DNA of 64,000 nt from CAWBBA01 sp963729795 (GCA_963729795.1 CAVSPC010000025.1:51509-115508), one strand, 5' to 3'. Counted from the first letter of the stretch, positions 18,025 through 28,065 are shown. Notes: generated by a model not told the origin, from the sequence alone. Numbers and translations are program-made.

Positions 18025-21000
18025 TCACATGTTGCGTCTGTATTGTCCTCCAGCCTTGAAGAGGGTAGCAGAAATTTGCCCCAGGGAGCAGTGCCTTACA
18101 GTATCCATAAGCTCCTCGAATATGTTTCCTCCGGATTGTGCTACGCTGTAGAGACTTTGGAGCGCAATGTCGCATTCGTCTTTGTGACGCTCTTGAAACT
18201 CCCGCAGCCTTCGAAGTTGGGAGGCTTTTTCCTCTTCGGTCGCTCGGGCAAGTTCAATCGAGCACTGCTCCGTATAGTCCCCGTAAGGATTTAAGAATGT
18301 GTTTACGCCGATGATGGGATATTCACCGGACGCCTTGAGCGTCTCATAAGAAAGTGACTCATCTTGAATCTTTGTCCGCTGGTATCCTGTTTCCATGGCA
18401 CCCAGGACGCCGCCTCGCTTGGACAATCGGTCGAATTCCCGCAAAACTGCTTCTTCCACTAGATCGGTAAGCTCCTCAATGAGGAAGCTGCCTTGGTTGA
18501 TGTTGTCTACCTTGCTTATGCCCCATTCCTTGTTGATGATCAATTGAATGGCAAGGGCTCTCCGGACAGATTCTTCGCTGGGCGTTGTGATTGCCTCATC
18601 GTAAGAGTTCGTGTGCAGGGAATTACAGTTGTCGTAAATAGCGATTAATGCCTGAAGTGTCGTCCTTATATCGTTGAACTGAATATCCTGAGCGTGCAGA
18701 GACCGGCCGCTGGTCTGGATATGATATTTTAGCTTTTGGGATCGTTCGTTGCCGCCGTACCTGTTCCTGATAGCAATGGCCCAAATTCGTCTGGCTACGC
18801 GTCCGATCACGCTGTACTCGGGCTCCAGACCATTTGAGAAGAAAAAGGAAAGGTTGGGCGCAAAATCATCTATATGCATCCCCCGCGAGAGATAGTATTC
18901 CACGTAAGTGAAGCCGTTGGCCAGGGTGAAAGCGAGTTGAGTGATCGGATTCGCACCGGCTTCGGCAATGTGGTAGCCTGAAATGGAAACGGAGTAGAAG
19001 TTCCTCACGTTGTTGTCGATAAAGAACTGTTGAACGTCGCCCATCATTTTGAGAGCAAAATCAGTGGAAAAAATGCACGTGTTCTGTCCCTGATCCTCTT
19101 TAAGGATGTCGGCTTGCACGGTCCCTCTGATGTTTCGCAAAACATCCGCCCTTAGCCTGGCTGTTTCTTCCGGAGTAGGCTCAGTTCGTTTCTCGTTCCT
19201 GAACTTGTCCAGTTGTTGGTCGATCGCAGCATTGAAGAACATAGCCAACATCATGGGCGCGGGCCCGTTGATGGTCATTGAGACTGAAGTGTTGTGAGAA
19301 CAGAGGTCAAACCCGGCATACAACGCCTTTACATCGTCCAAGGTGCAGACAGACACGCCTGAAGTCCCGATTTTTCCGTAGACGTCCGGCTGTTCATCCG
19401 GGTCCATACCGTAGAGAGTCACAGAGTCAAAGGCTGTTGACAAGCGCTTGGCCGTGCTGTTCTCAGAGACATATTTGAAGCGCTTGTTGGTGCGGAAAGG
19501 ATCCCCTTCACCCGCAAACATCCGCGTGGGATCTTCGTCTTGCCTCCTGAACGGGAAGACTCCAGCGGTGAACGGAAACATCCCCGGCAGGTTTTCCTTC
19601 AGACGCCATCTGAGAAGTTCTCCGCGATCTTTGAACTTCGGCAGAACGATTTTGGGGAGCATAAGGCCGCTTAAGGTTCGATTCTTGAGTTTAGTCCGGA
19701 TTTCATGGCCCCGCACGCTGAACACGAACTCGTCACGGGAGTAGGCTTTTATGATGTCTTCCCATTCTCCGATCAGGCGCAGGGCGCGAGGATCCAGCTT
19801 GGCCTCTATATTCTCTTGGGCGTGCCTGATGGCCTGAAGTGCTTCGGCACTTCCCTCAGAATATTGGTCTCGGAGCGCTTTGGCAGCAGCATCAAGTTGC
19901 CAAATGCTACGGATCAGGTTTTCTTGTTCTTCGCCCCATTCATGATATTTGCGAACACTATTGGCGATTTCGGATAGATAGCGGGATCGCTCGGGAGGGA
20001 TAATGATGGTGCGGGACGAAGGCTTCTTGTCCGGCCTGGCCTTCATACGGGTTGACCAGTTTGCCCCGGTCTTCTCGTTTACGGCCTCGATGATGCCCAC
20101 ATACAGGCTGGTTACGCCATCATCATTGAAGCGCGAAGCGATGGTGCCGTATACGGGAAACTCGTCCAAGTGCCTTCCGAACTCCACTCGATTGCGCTGG
20201 ATCTGCTTTTGAACATCATGGATCGCGTCCTCCGAGCCTTTGCGATCGAACTTGTTTACTGCCACGAGATCCGCAAAATCCAACATGTCGATTTTCTCGA
20301 GTTGGCTTTGGGCTCCAAATTCCGAGGTCATGACATAGAGAGAAACATCAACAAGAGGAACCACTGCGGCATCCCCCTGCCCGATGCCGGCAGTCTCCAC
20401 AATTATCAGGTTAAATCCTGCAGCTTTGAGGACTTCAATCCCTTCTTCCATGTACTCGGGAACTTCTGCTCCTCGGTTCCGGGTTGCGAGGGACCGATAA
20501 TAGACCCTGTCGTTGTTGATGGAGTTCATTCTGATTCGGTCGCCCAAAAGCGCCCCACCGGTTTTGCGGCGAGTAGGATCGACAGAAATGATTCCGACAG
20601 TCTTGTCAGGCTGATCGTTGAGAAATCTGAGCACAATCTCGTCGGTCAAGGAAGATTTTCCCGCACCGCCGGTGCCTGTGATCCCGAGTACCTGGCGCTC
20701 CTCTGCCGTTTATCTTCTGTTGAAGCATCGCACGAATACCGGGAAGGTTGCCGTTCCCCGATTCTTTGGCCATTTCGACGGCAGTGATCGCCCGTGCGAT
20801 TAGTTTCCAGTTACCTGGCACCAGGGCGGCCAGATCTCCGTCCAAGTTGCCGTTCGTGGTGGCGAAATCCGATTTTTCGAGGAAATAATTGATCAATCCC
20901 TGGAGCCCCATCTTTCGGCCGTCCTCAGGGCTGAAGATCTTGGTGACCCCGTATGCTTCCAGTTCTTTGATTTCCTCGGGAACAATTACACCGCCTCCAC

Positions 21001-21301
21001 CGCCGAAAACCTTGATGTGGCCGGCATCGTATTCTCGAAGCAGGTCTACGAGGTATTTGAAATAGTCCATGTGGCCGCCCTGATAGGAGCTCACGCCAAT
21101 GGCCTGTGCGTCTTCCTGGACGGCCGCGGCGGCGATCTCCGCTACTGAGCGGTTATGCCCGAGATGAATCACCTCTGCGCCGGAGGATTGGAGGATCCTT
21201 CGCATTATGTTGATGGCCGCATCGTGTCCGTCGAAAAGAGAGGCAGCGGTCACAACTCTAATATGATTCTTTGGTCGGTACGGTGACAGAGATTGAACCA
21301 T
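18025..21301 (-). CDS. icmF: Fused acyl-CoA mutase IcmF (B12 domain, G-protein chaperone, mutase), one +1 frameshift
   Basis: Radical B12 enzyme that interconverts isobutyryl/butyryl- or related acyl-CoAs, carrying its own MeaI-type GTPase chaperone. Residues about 10-140 are the cobalamin domain with SLFDGHDAAINIM. The GTPase follows with ETAGIGQGD and NKFDRKG. The mutase barrel fills the C-terminal two thirds. The reading frame breaks near 20685-20709: the Walker A motif GITGTGGAGKSS is read only in the downstream frame, and no start codon exists between a TAA at 20710-20712 and that motif. Removing one C of the pair at 20691-20692 gives an uninterrupted 1091-residue IcmF. It follows the free B12-binding gene by 17 bases. 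Sequence error or recent mutation cannot be separated. Confidence 0.85.
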
Positions 21302-21318
21302 GATCGCCCCCTGAAGAG

Positions 21319-21741
21319 TCAGTCCTCTCTCTTTTTGAGTTGTTCCCGGATAAAGGCGGCAGGAGCGTCTATGTCACAACCTCCGGGAAAGACTCCGGCG
21401 ACTCCAATATCTTTCAGCACAGGGATATCGCGACTCGGTATCACGCCTCCAACGAGCACCATGATGTCCCCGGCCTCTTTATCCTTCAACAGATTCAAGA
21501 GCTTTCGGCAAATGGGAACGTGCGCCCCGGACATTATGGATAGCCCGATCACGTCCACGTCCTCTTGAATAGCCGCCTGCACGATCATTTCCACGGTTTG
21601 ATGGAGGCCCGTATAAATAACTTCGAATCCGGCATCCTTCAGGGCATGAGCCACCACTTTGGCCCCACGATCGTGGCCGTCGAGCCCGGGTTTGGCAAGA
21701 AGGATGCGAGGTGCGCTGCTGAGAGCCACTTGCCCCTCCAT
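21319..21741 (-). CDS. Free-standing cobalamin-binding subunit of methylmalonyl-CoA-type mutase
   Basis: 140 residues matching the C-terminal B12 domain of methylmalonyl-CoA mutase: KPGLDGHDRGAKVV carries the DxHxxG motif whose His ligates cobalt. GLSIMSGAHVP is the SxL-type loop and LVGGVIPSRD the GG loop, all at the usual spacing. It encodes no mutase barrel of its own. It lies directly upstream of icmF and is probably co-transcribed with it. It could serve a separate large subunit encoded elsewhere, as in two-component archaeal-type mutases. Confidence 0.87.
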   Translation of the reverse strand: MEGQVALSSAPRILLAKPGLDGHDRGAKVVAHALKDAGFEVIYTGLHQTVEMIVQAAIQEDVDVIGLSIMSGAHVPICRKLLNLLKDKEAGDIMVLVGGVIPSRDIPVLKDIGVAGVFPGGCDIDAPAAFIREQLKKRED

Positions 21742-21863
21742 TAGCTGAACATTAGGAATGAGAAGAGGTCGAAATACATTTTACAGCATAATATATCCCC
21801 AAGACGGATTCAATAATATTGCAAGGCCGGAAGTGAATGGTTCCGCCTTCCGCGGGATTTGAG

Positions 21864-21891
21864 TTGACTTTGCAGTGCCCCCTGGTAAGGT
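21864..21891 (+). promoter_or_regulatory. Candidate sigma-70 promoter for ileS
   Basis: TTGACT at 21864-21869, 16-base spacer, then TAAGGT, with TAAAAT overlapping just downstream. About 80 bases of leader precede the start, including the palindrome GCGAGCGCTCGC. No T-box was recognised. Confidence 0.35.
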
Positions 21892-21970
21892 AAAATGTTT
21901 ACGAAGAAACGCGAGTCGCCACCAAATTGAGCGAGCGCTCGCGGCGGAAACCGCTAATCGGGAGGCGCCA

Positions 21971-24781
21971 ATGGATTATAAAGAGACGCTTAATTTACCC
22001 AAAACTCAGTTCCCCATGAAGGCCGGTCTGCCCAAGAGAGAGCCCGATATACTGAATAAGTGGGAATCGCAGAATATTTACGACAACATCCTCAAGGCGA
22101 GTCACGGCAGGGAAAAATACATACTCCATGATGGCCCCCCGTATGCAAACGGCCACATTCATCTTGGGACTGCTTTAAACAAAATTCTCAAAGACATGAT
22201 TGTCAAATCGAAATTCATGGCCGGTTTCGACTCGGATTACGTGCCGGGCTGGGACTGTCATGGCCTTCCCATCGAGCACCAGGTGGACAAAGAGCTTGGC
22301 GCAAAAAAGCGCGGAATGAGCAGCGTTGAAATCCGCCGACACTGCCGTCAATATGCCGAGAAATTCATAAATGTGCAGCGTGAAGAGTTCAGAAGGCTTG
22401 GCGTGTTCGGCGAGTGGGAAGATCCTTACTTGACCATGAACTACAAGTACCAAGCCACTATTGTCAGAGAACTCGGCAAGTTTTTTGCCAATGGCTCGGT
22501 TTACCGTGGCAAGAAGCCTGTTTATTGGTGCGCATCATGCGTGACGGCTCTAGCCGAGGCGGAGGTCGAGTACGCGGATTCTTCCGCCCCCTCGATATAC
22601 GTAAAGTTTCCGGCCATCGACGATTTCTCCACCCGTATCCCGGAACTTAAGGGAAAGAACGTGTCTGTGGTCATCTGGACCACCACTCCATGGACGATCC
22701 CCGCGAACTTGGCCATAGCAGTACATCCCGACGAATCGTACGCTGCGGTGCAAGCCGGTGATGACGTCCTGATTCTCGCCGAACGACTAGTGCCGATCAA
22801 TATGGAATCGTTCGGAATCACAGGCTACAGGGTTATCGCCACATTCAGAGGAAGCGTGCTTGAGGGACTTAAATGCCGGCATCCGATCTACGATCGCGAG
22901 TCAATCATCATATTGGCGCCTTTTGTCACTTTGGACACGGGCACAGGCTGCGTGCATATCGCCCCGGGCCATGGGCAGGAAGATTACGAAGTTGGACTGA
23001 AATACAAGCTTGATGTCTATGCACCGGTTGACGACCACGGTGTCTTCACCGACGAAGCGGAATTCTTTGCAGGCAAGTTCGTCTTTGATGCGAATGAAGA
23101 CGTGATCCGTAAGCTTAAAGAGGTGGGGGCCTTGCTGGCCTCTGAGACCATGGAACACAGCTACCCTCATTGCTGGCGCTGCAAACGGCCGGTTATATTC
23201 CGGGCGACGCATCAGTGGTTCATCTCCATGGAACTGACCGGCCTGCGCAATAACGCCTTGAAAGCCATAGACACAGTCGCCTGGATACCTAGATGGGGAC
23301 GAGACAGGATTTACGGGATGATCCAGCATCGTCCAGACTGGTGTATATCCCGCCAGAGGAGTTGGGGCGTGCCTATCACCGCTATGAGGTGCTCGGATTG
23401 CGATGAGATCATTGCTCCCCCGGAACTCTTCGAGAAGACGGCTCTCATGTTCGAAGAAAAAGGGGCTGATGTATGGTTCGAGACTGAGGTTTCCGATCTT
23501 GTTCCTCAAGGGCTTACTTGCCCTTCGTGCAAGGGGACCTCTATCGTTAAAGAAACGGATATCCTGGACGTTTGGTTTGATTCGGGAGTAAGTTGGGCAG
23601 CCGTGTGCGAACAGCGCAAAGGGTTGGTTTACCCTTGCCAGCTTTACCTCGAAGGGAGCGATCAGCACCGCGGCTGGTTCCACAGTGCACTGTTGACGTC
23701 AGTTGGCACAAGGGAACGGGCGCCGTACGCGAATGTGCTCACTCACGGTTTCGTGGTCGACGGTCAGGGGAAAAAGATGTCCAAGTCCCTTGGCAACGTG
23801 ATTCAACCGCAGGAAATAATCAACAAATACGGTGCCGACATCCTAAGGCTGTGGGTATCCGCAGAAGACTATCGGGACGACATCAGAATCTCTCGTGAAA
23901 TATTGGAGCGCCTTTCCGAAGCTTATCGGCGCATCCGCAACACGTGTCGATTCCTTCTTGGGAATCTCTCGGATTTCAGCCCGCATGAACATTTGATCGA
24001 ACCCTCGCAAATGAGAGAGCTGGATCGCTTTGCACTGTCGGGGCTCAACAAGATTATGCAAAGGGTCCGCACTGCTTACGAGGATTTTGAATTCCACACG
24101 GTCTTCCACACACTATACAATTACTGTACGGTGGATCTCTCTTCTCTTTATCTGGATATTCTAAAGGACCGCCTGTATGTGGAAAAAGCTGATGGGGCCT
24201 TGAGAAGGTCGGCTCAGACTGCCCTATACTACATTCTGTCCGCGTTGGTGAGGCTAATGGCTCCCATCTTGTCTTTTACGTCGGAGGAGGTCTGGTCGCT
24301 TTTCGGCGAAGAAGGCGGTGGGCCGTGGAGCGTGCACCTGTCGTCGTTTCCTGACCCGATCCCAGGTGTGGAAATGACCGATGCTGAAAAAGGCCGATGG
24401 GAAAAAATGATTGCGCTGCGGCAAGAAGTCTCAAAGGCTCTGGAAAATGCTCGAGCTGAGAAGCTCATAGGTTCTTCGCTGGAAGCGAAAGTCCTCATTG
24501 AAGCCCCGCAGGAAGTTGCCGCGGCAATCTCGGAAATGGAGGATGCCAAGGGCTTCTTTATCGTCTCTCAATTGGAAGTGAGCACTGTGGCCGGTTCCAA
24601 CCCTGGAGCTGAGGCGGAAGGAACTCTTCCCGAAGTCCGGATTACGGTGTCCCGCAGTGAAGGCGATAAGTGCCCAAGGTGTTGGACGTGGGCCCCCGAC
24701 GTTGTTTCGGCCAAGGACTATCCGAAGGTTTGTTCGAGGTGCGCAGAGGTCCTTAGAGATTCAGGCATCAAGACTGACTAG
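21971..24781 (+). CDS. ileS: Isoleucyl-tRNA synthetase
   Basis: Charges tRNA-Ile. 936 residues, typical of bacterial IleRS. The HIGH motif is present as ANGHIHLGTALNK (about residue 60) and WDCHGLPIEHQ follows. The editing domain has WTTTPWTIPAN and the KMSKS loop is DGQGKKMSKSLGNV (about residue 605). The C-terminal zinc ribbon has CPRCW and CSRC (about residues 898-928). ATG 21971 is set by a GGGAGG site six bases upstream; the longer frame starting at 21875 is unconserved. lspA follows about 200 bases later, a common ileS-lspA order. Confidence 0.96.
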   Translation: MDYKETLNLPKTQFPMKAGLPKREPDILNKWESQNIYDNILKASHGREKYILHDGPPYANGHIHLGTALNKILKDMIVKSKFMAGFDSDYVPGWDCHGLPIEHQVDKELGAKKRGMSSVEIRRHCRQYAEKFINVQREEFRRLGVFGEWEDPYLTMNYKYQATIVRELGKFFANGSVYRGKKPVYWCASCVTALAEAEVEYADSSAPSIYVKFPAIDDFSTRIPELKGKNVSVVIWTTTPWTIPANLAIAVHPDESYAAVQAGDDVLILAERLVPINMESFGITGYRVIATFRGSVLEGLKCRHPIYDRESIIILAPFVTLDTGTGCVHIAPGHGQEDYEVGLKYKLDVYAPVDDHGVFTDEAEFFAGKFVFDANEDVIRKLKEVGALLASETMEHSYPHCWRCKRPVIFRATHQWFISMELTGLRNNALKAIDTVAWIPRWGRDRIYGMIQHRPDWCISRQRSWGVPITAMRCSDCDEIIAPPELFEKTALMFEEKGADVWFETEVSDLVPQGLTCPSCKGTSIVKETDILDVWFDSGVSWAAVCEQRKGLVYPCQLYLEGSDQHRGWFHSALLTSVGTRERAPYANVLTHGFVVDGQGKKMSKSLGNVIQPQEIINKYGADILRLWVSAEDYRDDIRISREILERLSEAYRRIRNTCRFLLGNLSDFSPHEHLIEPSQMRELDRFALSGLNKIMQRVRTAYEDFEFHTVFHTLYNYCTVDLSSLYLDILKDRLYVEKADGALRRSAQTALYYILSALVRLMAPILSFTSEEVWSLFGEEGGGPWSVHLSSFPDPIPGVEMTDAEKGRWEKMIALRQEVSKALENARAEKLIGSSLEAKVLIEAPQEVAAAISEMEDAKGFFIVSQLEVSTVAGSNPGAEAEGTLPEVRITVSRSEGDKCPRCWTWAPDVVSAKDYPKVCSRCAEVLRDSGIKTD

Positions 24782-24849
24782 GTACTCTCTTTCATAAGTC
24801 CGTTACGTACTTTGGTGTGGACGATGTTCGAGGTCCTAACCCGCTTCCG

Positions 24850-24909
24850 GTAGGACCGGCCTCCGTGCCGGCCGTGGGTGTCAGTGACCGGCACGGAGGC
24901 CGGTCCTAC
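24850..24909. repeat. Perfect 22-bp-arm palindrome between ileS and lspA
   Basis: Arms 24850-24871 and 24888-24909 are exact reverse complements (GTAGGACCGGCCTCC and so on), with a 16-base loop. No T-run follows, so it is more likely a REP-type dispersed palindrome than an intrinsic terminator. It would fold strongly in any ileS-lspA read-through mRNA. Confidence 0.85.
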
Positions 24910-24983
24910 TCAATTACGGGCATCGGACCCGCCGGAATTCGTGACCGAATTTAGGAAAAGGCATACTAAGCAAGAGCGCATAC

Positions 24984-25496
24984 TTGGTTTCGGAAAGGAG
25001 GCCACTCATAGCAGGCGGAAAAAAGATTCTCGTGTTCATCGTGATAGCACTGGTCGTGCTAGTATCGGATCAGGTGACAAAGTATCTGGTTGCAGCGTCT
25101 GTACCTCTGCATGGCGGTGTAGAGATCATCCCCGGCTTCGTCAATCTGGTGCACACAAGAAATCCCGGAGCCGCGTTCGGAATTCTCGCGGACTCCTCAT
25201 CGCATTTGCGTTCGCTCTTCCTTGTGCTGGTTTCAGTGGTCGCCCTGGTGGGTATAGTATGGATGGTCGGCACATCCGAGTGCGTTGATTCTTACCTGCT
25301 TGTCGGATTGGCCCTCTTTTTCGGGGGGGCAGCCGGGAACCTTGTGGACCGGGTAAGGTTCGGTGAAGTTATTGACTTCATAGATGTTTACGTTGGCAGC
25401 TATCACTGGCCCGCGTTCAACGTGGGCGACGCTTCCCTTTGCGTGGGGACCGCTCTTTTTTTTCTACATTTTCTGTTGAGAAAAGATTGCCTCTAA
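24984..25496 (+). CDS. lspA: Lipoprotein signal peptidase
   Basis: Signal peptidase II, an inner-membrane aspartyl protease that removes signal peptides from prolipoproteins. Four membrane helices are visible. The catalytic motifs are NLVDRVRFGEVIDFID (first Asp) and FNVGDASLCVG (second Asp), with the early VSDQVTKYLV and RNPGAAFG. The start is uncertain: an ideal GGAAAGGAGG site (24992-25001) is followed six bases later by ATA (25008), which would begin AGGKKILVFIVIAL, just what the family predicts. The TTG at 24984 lies before that site and GTG at 25032 truncates helix 1. Coordinates given use the TTG. Confidence 0.93.
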   Translation: MVSERRPLIAGGKKILVFIVIALVVLVSDQVTKYLVAASVPLHGGVEIIPGFVNLVHTRNPGAAFGILADSSSHLRSLFLVLVSVVALVGIVWMVGTSECVDSYLLVGLALFFGGAAGNLVDRVRFGEVIDFIDVYVGSYHWPAFNVGDASLCVGTALFFLHFLLRKDCL

Positions 25497-25776
25497 AGAC
25501 TTGGGCAAATAAAGGGAAATAGTTCAAATATCGGGTCGCGAAGTGGGAATCGGAGACCGGAGACTCAGGTACAGGCGATTCACTCTGCTCGAGCCCCATT
25601 AATTTCAGCTTGGCGCGGCTGGGCGGGACATGACTCAGATAGACCAAGCATGGCCATCTCAAAGATTGGGAACATGGAGGGTTCGGCCTCCCTGTTTTGT
25701 TCCGGACAATGACCCGCCCTAACCATGAGCGAACCGTTTCTGAGACGTTCAAGATACGGCCCTTCCGGCCTTATAC

Positions 25777-26133
25777 TCAGGGCGAAGAGCATAGCTGCCA
25801 ACAGAGATTCGCGTTAGCTTGACAATCATTAGTCTTACTGTTCTTACACCTGGTGCCATGGCACCTGTAAAAACATTTCCAGTTTGTTTTTATTGTGTCT
25901 TTTCCTCCATTGGTAGGGGCATTATTTCTTGACATGGCAGGGGCCTTATTCATTCCCCCCGAACCGCCAATGTTGGGCTGGTTGGCAAAATTGCCCGATT
26001 GCCCCAAACTCGGCCCGTGCCTTGATGACATCCTGCCGTGGTACGCAATTGCAGGCTGAGCCAACAGAAACATCACGACCGCGACAGTAGCTAGTGCCAA
26101 AGCAATTTGGAAGATTGTGGCTTGATTTTTCAT
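25777..26133 (-). CDS. Small secreted cysteine-rich protein
   Basis: 118 residues, no family recognised. A signal peptide (hydrophobic 9-28, ending AIAYH) is followed by a Gly/Asn/Ser-rich linker (about 35-75). A compact C-terminus follows with six Cys in the pattern KCFYRC, RC, DC, LCWQLC, presumably disulfide-linked outside the cytoplasm. An AGGAG site sits seven bases before the ATG, supporting translation. It is isolated between lspA (convergent) and prmA. The spacer to lspA, 25497-25776, shows no gene. Confidence 0.7.
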   Translation of the reverse strand: MKNQATIFQIALALATVAVVMFLLAQPAIAYHGRMSSRHGPSLGQSGNFANQPNIGGSGGMNKAPAMSRNNAPTNGGKDTIKTNWKCFYRCHGTRCKNSKTNDCQANANLCWQLCSSP

Positions 26134-26386
26134 AGCATTTCTCCTGTCACATCTTCATCTAAAAGCTGGTTAATATAAAATGTAGATGCGTGCGCGTGAC
26201 GTAGGATTCGCGAAAGAAGAAAAATTTCAGCCAAACAGCCAGTACCTCCGCCGAGATGAGGCTGGACGAAGAACGTTCAATGAGCTTCACGGCTCAGGGA
26301 ATCGACGTCGGGATGCCACTTGATCACAGCATGGTTCAGCAGCGAGTCCGCCCACAAGAGGTTGAATTATAAGGGATGTTTCAACA

Positions 26387-27289
26387 TCACGATTGTCGAC
26401 CTTTTCCGAAGCGCCCTGCGCCCCACTCGGATTCCGTGATTTCCCTTGTGAGAACAAGGTTATGGCTGACAAACAGGCCTCTAATGCCGTCCCACTGATC
26501 CAGAGGAACTCCCGCTACGATCAAGTAACGGCCCGTCAATGCGATCAGCTTGGCTCGGTTCGCAGTAAGGGTCATGGGGTCGAGATTCGCTGCCACAACG
26601 TCGAATTGTCCGGTTAAGTCTTTCACAGGAGCACACTTGAACTGAAGCCTGTCCTCAACCTGGTTGAGTAGAGCGTTTTTGGCCGCAGCTTGCACTGCCA
26701 CAGGGTCGTTATCCACCGCCAAGACGGGGCCGGCTCCCAGTTTTATTGCCGCTATTCCCAGTATGCCGGAACCGCACCCTACATCCAGAAAGGTGAGGGC
26801 CTCGTTACCCTTCCTTGATTCCTCAAGAGCCGCTTCGAGGAACACAAGGCAGCTTCGAGTGGTCTCGTGGGTTCCTGTGCCAAACGCTTCGGCCGGTTCA
26901 ATCACGACGACTTCTCTCGTCCTGCTCCGGGGTTTGAGCCATGGCGGAGTTATGATCAGGCGCTTGCCGACCTTCACGCTTTTGAAATGGGCCTTCCAAG
27001 TGAGAGCCCAGTTTTCGTTTTGTAGCGGTGTTGTTTCTACGGCAGGGGCTGGCAGGTCCGGGAAAACGTCGCGCAAAGCGTTCAGGTACTTCCTAAACTG
27101 TCCCCATACTGCATCCCATTCTTCCACGGAAAAGTAAGCTGTTATGCGCGTCTCCTCGGGATCTGTGTCGTCCAGGACCACCCCCCCGGAGCCCCACTCG
27201 TGGAGAAAGTTGATTACTGCATCGGCCATTTCAACGGGCACCGAAATGTTCAGAGTGATCCATGATTGACTTTGGGGTTTCTTATTCAT
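26387..27289 (-). CDS. prmA: Ribosomal protein L11 methyltransferase
   Basis: SAM-dependent methyltransferase that trimethylates ribosomal protein L11. The N-terminal L11-recognition domain (1-85) is followed by the linker with NENWALTWKAHFKSVKVG. The class I Rossmann fold has PAEAFGTGTHETT, motif I LDVGCGSGILGIAA and AVDNDPVAV. The usual VANIL motif before the active site appears as AANLDPMTL, a modest variation. Length 300 is typical. ATG at 27289 follows a weak ribosome site. Monocistronic by appearance. Confidence 0.88.
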   Translation of the reverse strand: MNKKPQSQSWITLNISVPVEMADAVINFLHEWGSGGVVLDDTDPEETRITAYFSVEEWDAVWGQFRKYLNALRDVFPDLPAPAVETTPLQNENWALTWKAHFKSVKVGKRLIITPPWLKPRSRTREVVVIEPAEAFGTGTHETTRSCLVFLEAALEESRKGNEALTFLDVGCGSGILGIAAIKLGAGPVLAVDNDPVAVQAAAKNALLNQVEDRLQFKCAPVKDLTGQFDVVAANLDPMTLTANRAKLIALTGRYLIVAGVPLDQWDGIRGLFVSHNLVLTREITESEWGAGRFGKGRQS

Positions 27290-27610
27290 GCCTTATCTAT
27301 ATCAGCTCTTTGAGCCCGCGTGTAGTCGATCTTCAATTCTCAGGAATCAATGCCATCGCAGATTCGAACTGAGGCCGGCACATGGTGGAGGACAAGATCC
27401 TACGGTCTGCAAAATATTCTGCGAGCGATTTAACGCTTTGCAAATAGTTTGGAAGAGTATGCGAAGTGAAGGTAGGTGGGGGAGCACGAAACTCCCCCGG
27501 GAAGGTCGTCGATCAAAATGCCTGCATCACCAATTGATTTGCTGAAATGCTCCCGCGTAACGCCCACGTCATTGCGCGCCACTCAACAAGTTAAGTCTGC
27601 CGATCACCGA
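27290..27610. other. 321-bp spacer, no supported gene
   Basis: Only unconserved short frames. A CCGCGTAACG...GTCATTGCG arrangement near 27553-27577 faintly recalls the inverted-repeat element at 390-519 but is too degraded to call. Confidence 0.4.
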
Positions 27611-27958
27611 TCATTGGGCCGATTTCATGCAGTTGTTAGCCTCATCCGACGCCTGGCGATAGAGGTCCAGAAACTTGCGTTCCAAGGTCCGTTGCTGGTC
27701 GTACTGGGCGAAAAGGTCGTCCATTACGGCGGACGTGTTCGAATTAGTCGGCTGTTTGGCAAATGATTGGATTTGTGACATATATGCCCTGGCAGCTCGG
27801 TTGTGGTACGTTGAACGTGCCTCATAAGAGCGAGCGTAGTTGACAAGCTCTTGGCACACGGTTAGGGACATGGTTCTTTCACAATGGACCGCCGTGGTAG
27901 CTGACAAGAGCATGAGTGATAGAAGGAAAAGGACTACGATAGTGAATCTGAGGTTCAT
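27611..27958 (-). CDS. Small secreted helical protein
   Basis: 115 residues from ATG 27958, which has GAGGG six bases upstream; ten additional upstream codons are possible but not better supported. A signal peptide covers about 1-26. The mature region is polar, predicted helical, with two or three Cys (early HCERT and VCQEL, late NNCMKS) that could form a disulfide. Similar small periplasmic helical proteins occur widely; I recognise no family and give no function. Confidence 0.65.
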   Translation of the reverse strand: MNLRFTIVVLFLLSLMLLSATTAVHCERTMSLTVCQELVNYARSYEARSTYHNRAARAYMSQIQSFAKQPTNSNTSAVMDDLFAQYDQQRTLERKFLDLYRQASDEANNCMKSAQ

Positions 27959-28038
27959 CGCGGACCCTCTCGTCTTTTTTGCAATCATATAGCAGCATCA
28001 CTAAAAAATCTCAAGTATTTTATTAAAAGAATTACATA

Positions 28039-28065
28039 ATATTTTGATGATATTCATCAAAATAT
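28039..28065. promoter_or_regulatory. Perfect AT-rich palindrome upstream of mtnA
   Basis: ATATTTTGATGA, three-base loop TAT, TCATCAAAATAT: exact 12-bp arms in an AT-rich stretch (28000-28075), unlike the surrounding GC-balanced DNA. It lies between divergent genes, 141 bases before mtnA. A dimeric repressor or activator site is the simplest reading; no regulator is identified. Confidence 0.5.

Noticed and set aside
21780..21970. T-box or other riboswitch ahead of ileS
   Set aside because: No T-box consensus, specifier stem or terminator fold could be recognised; only a small GCGAGCGCTCGC palindrome is present.
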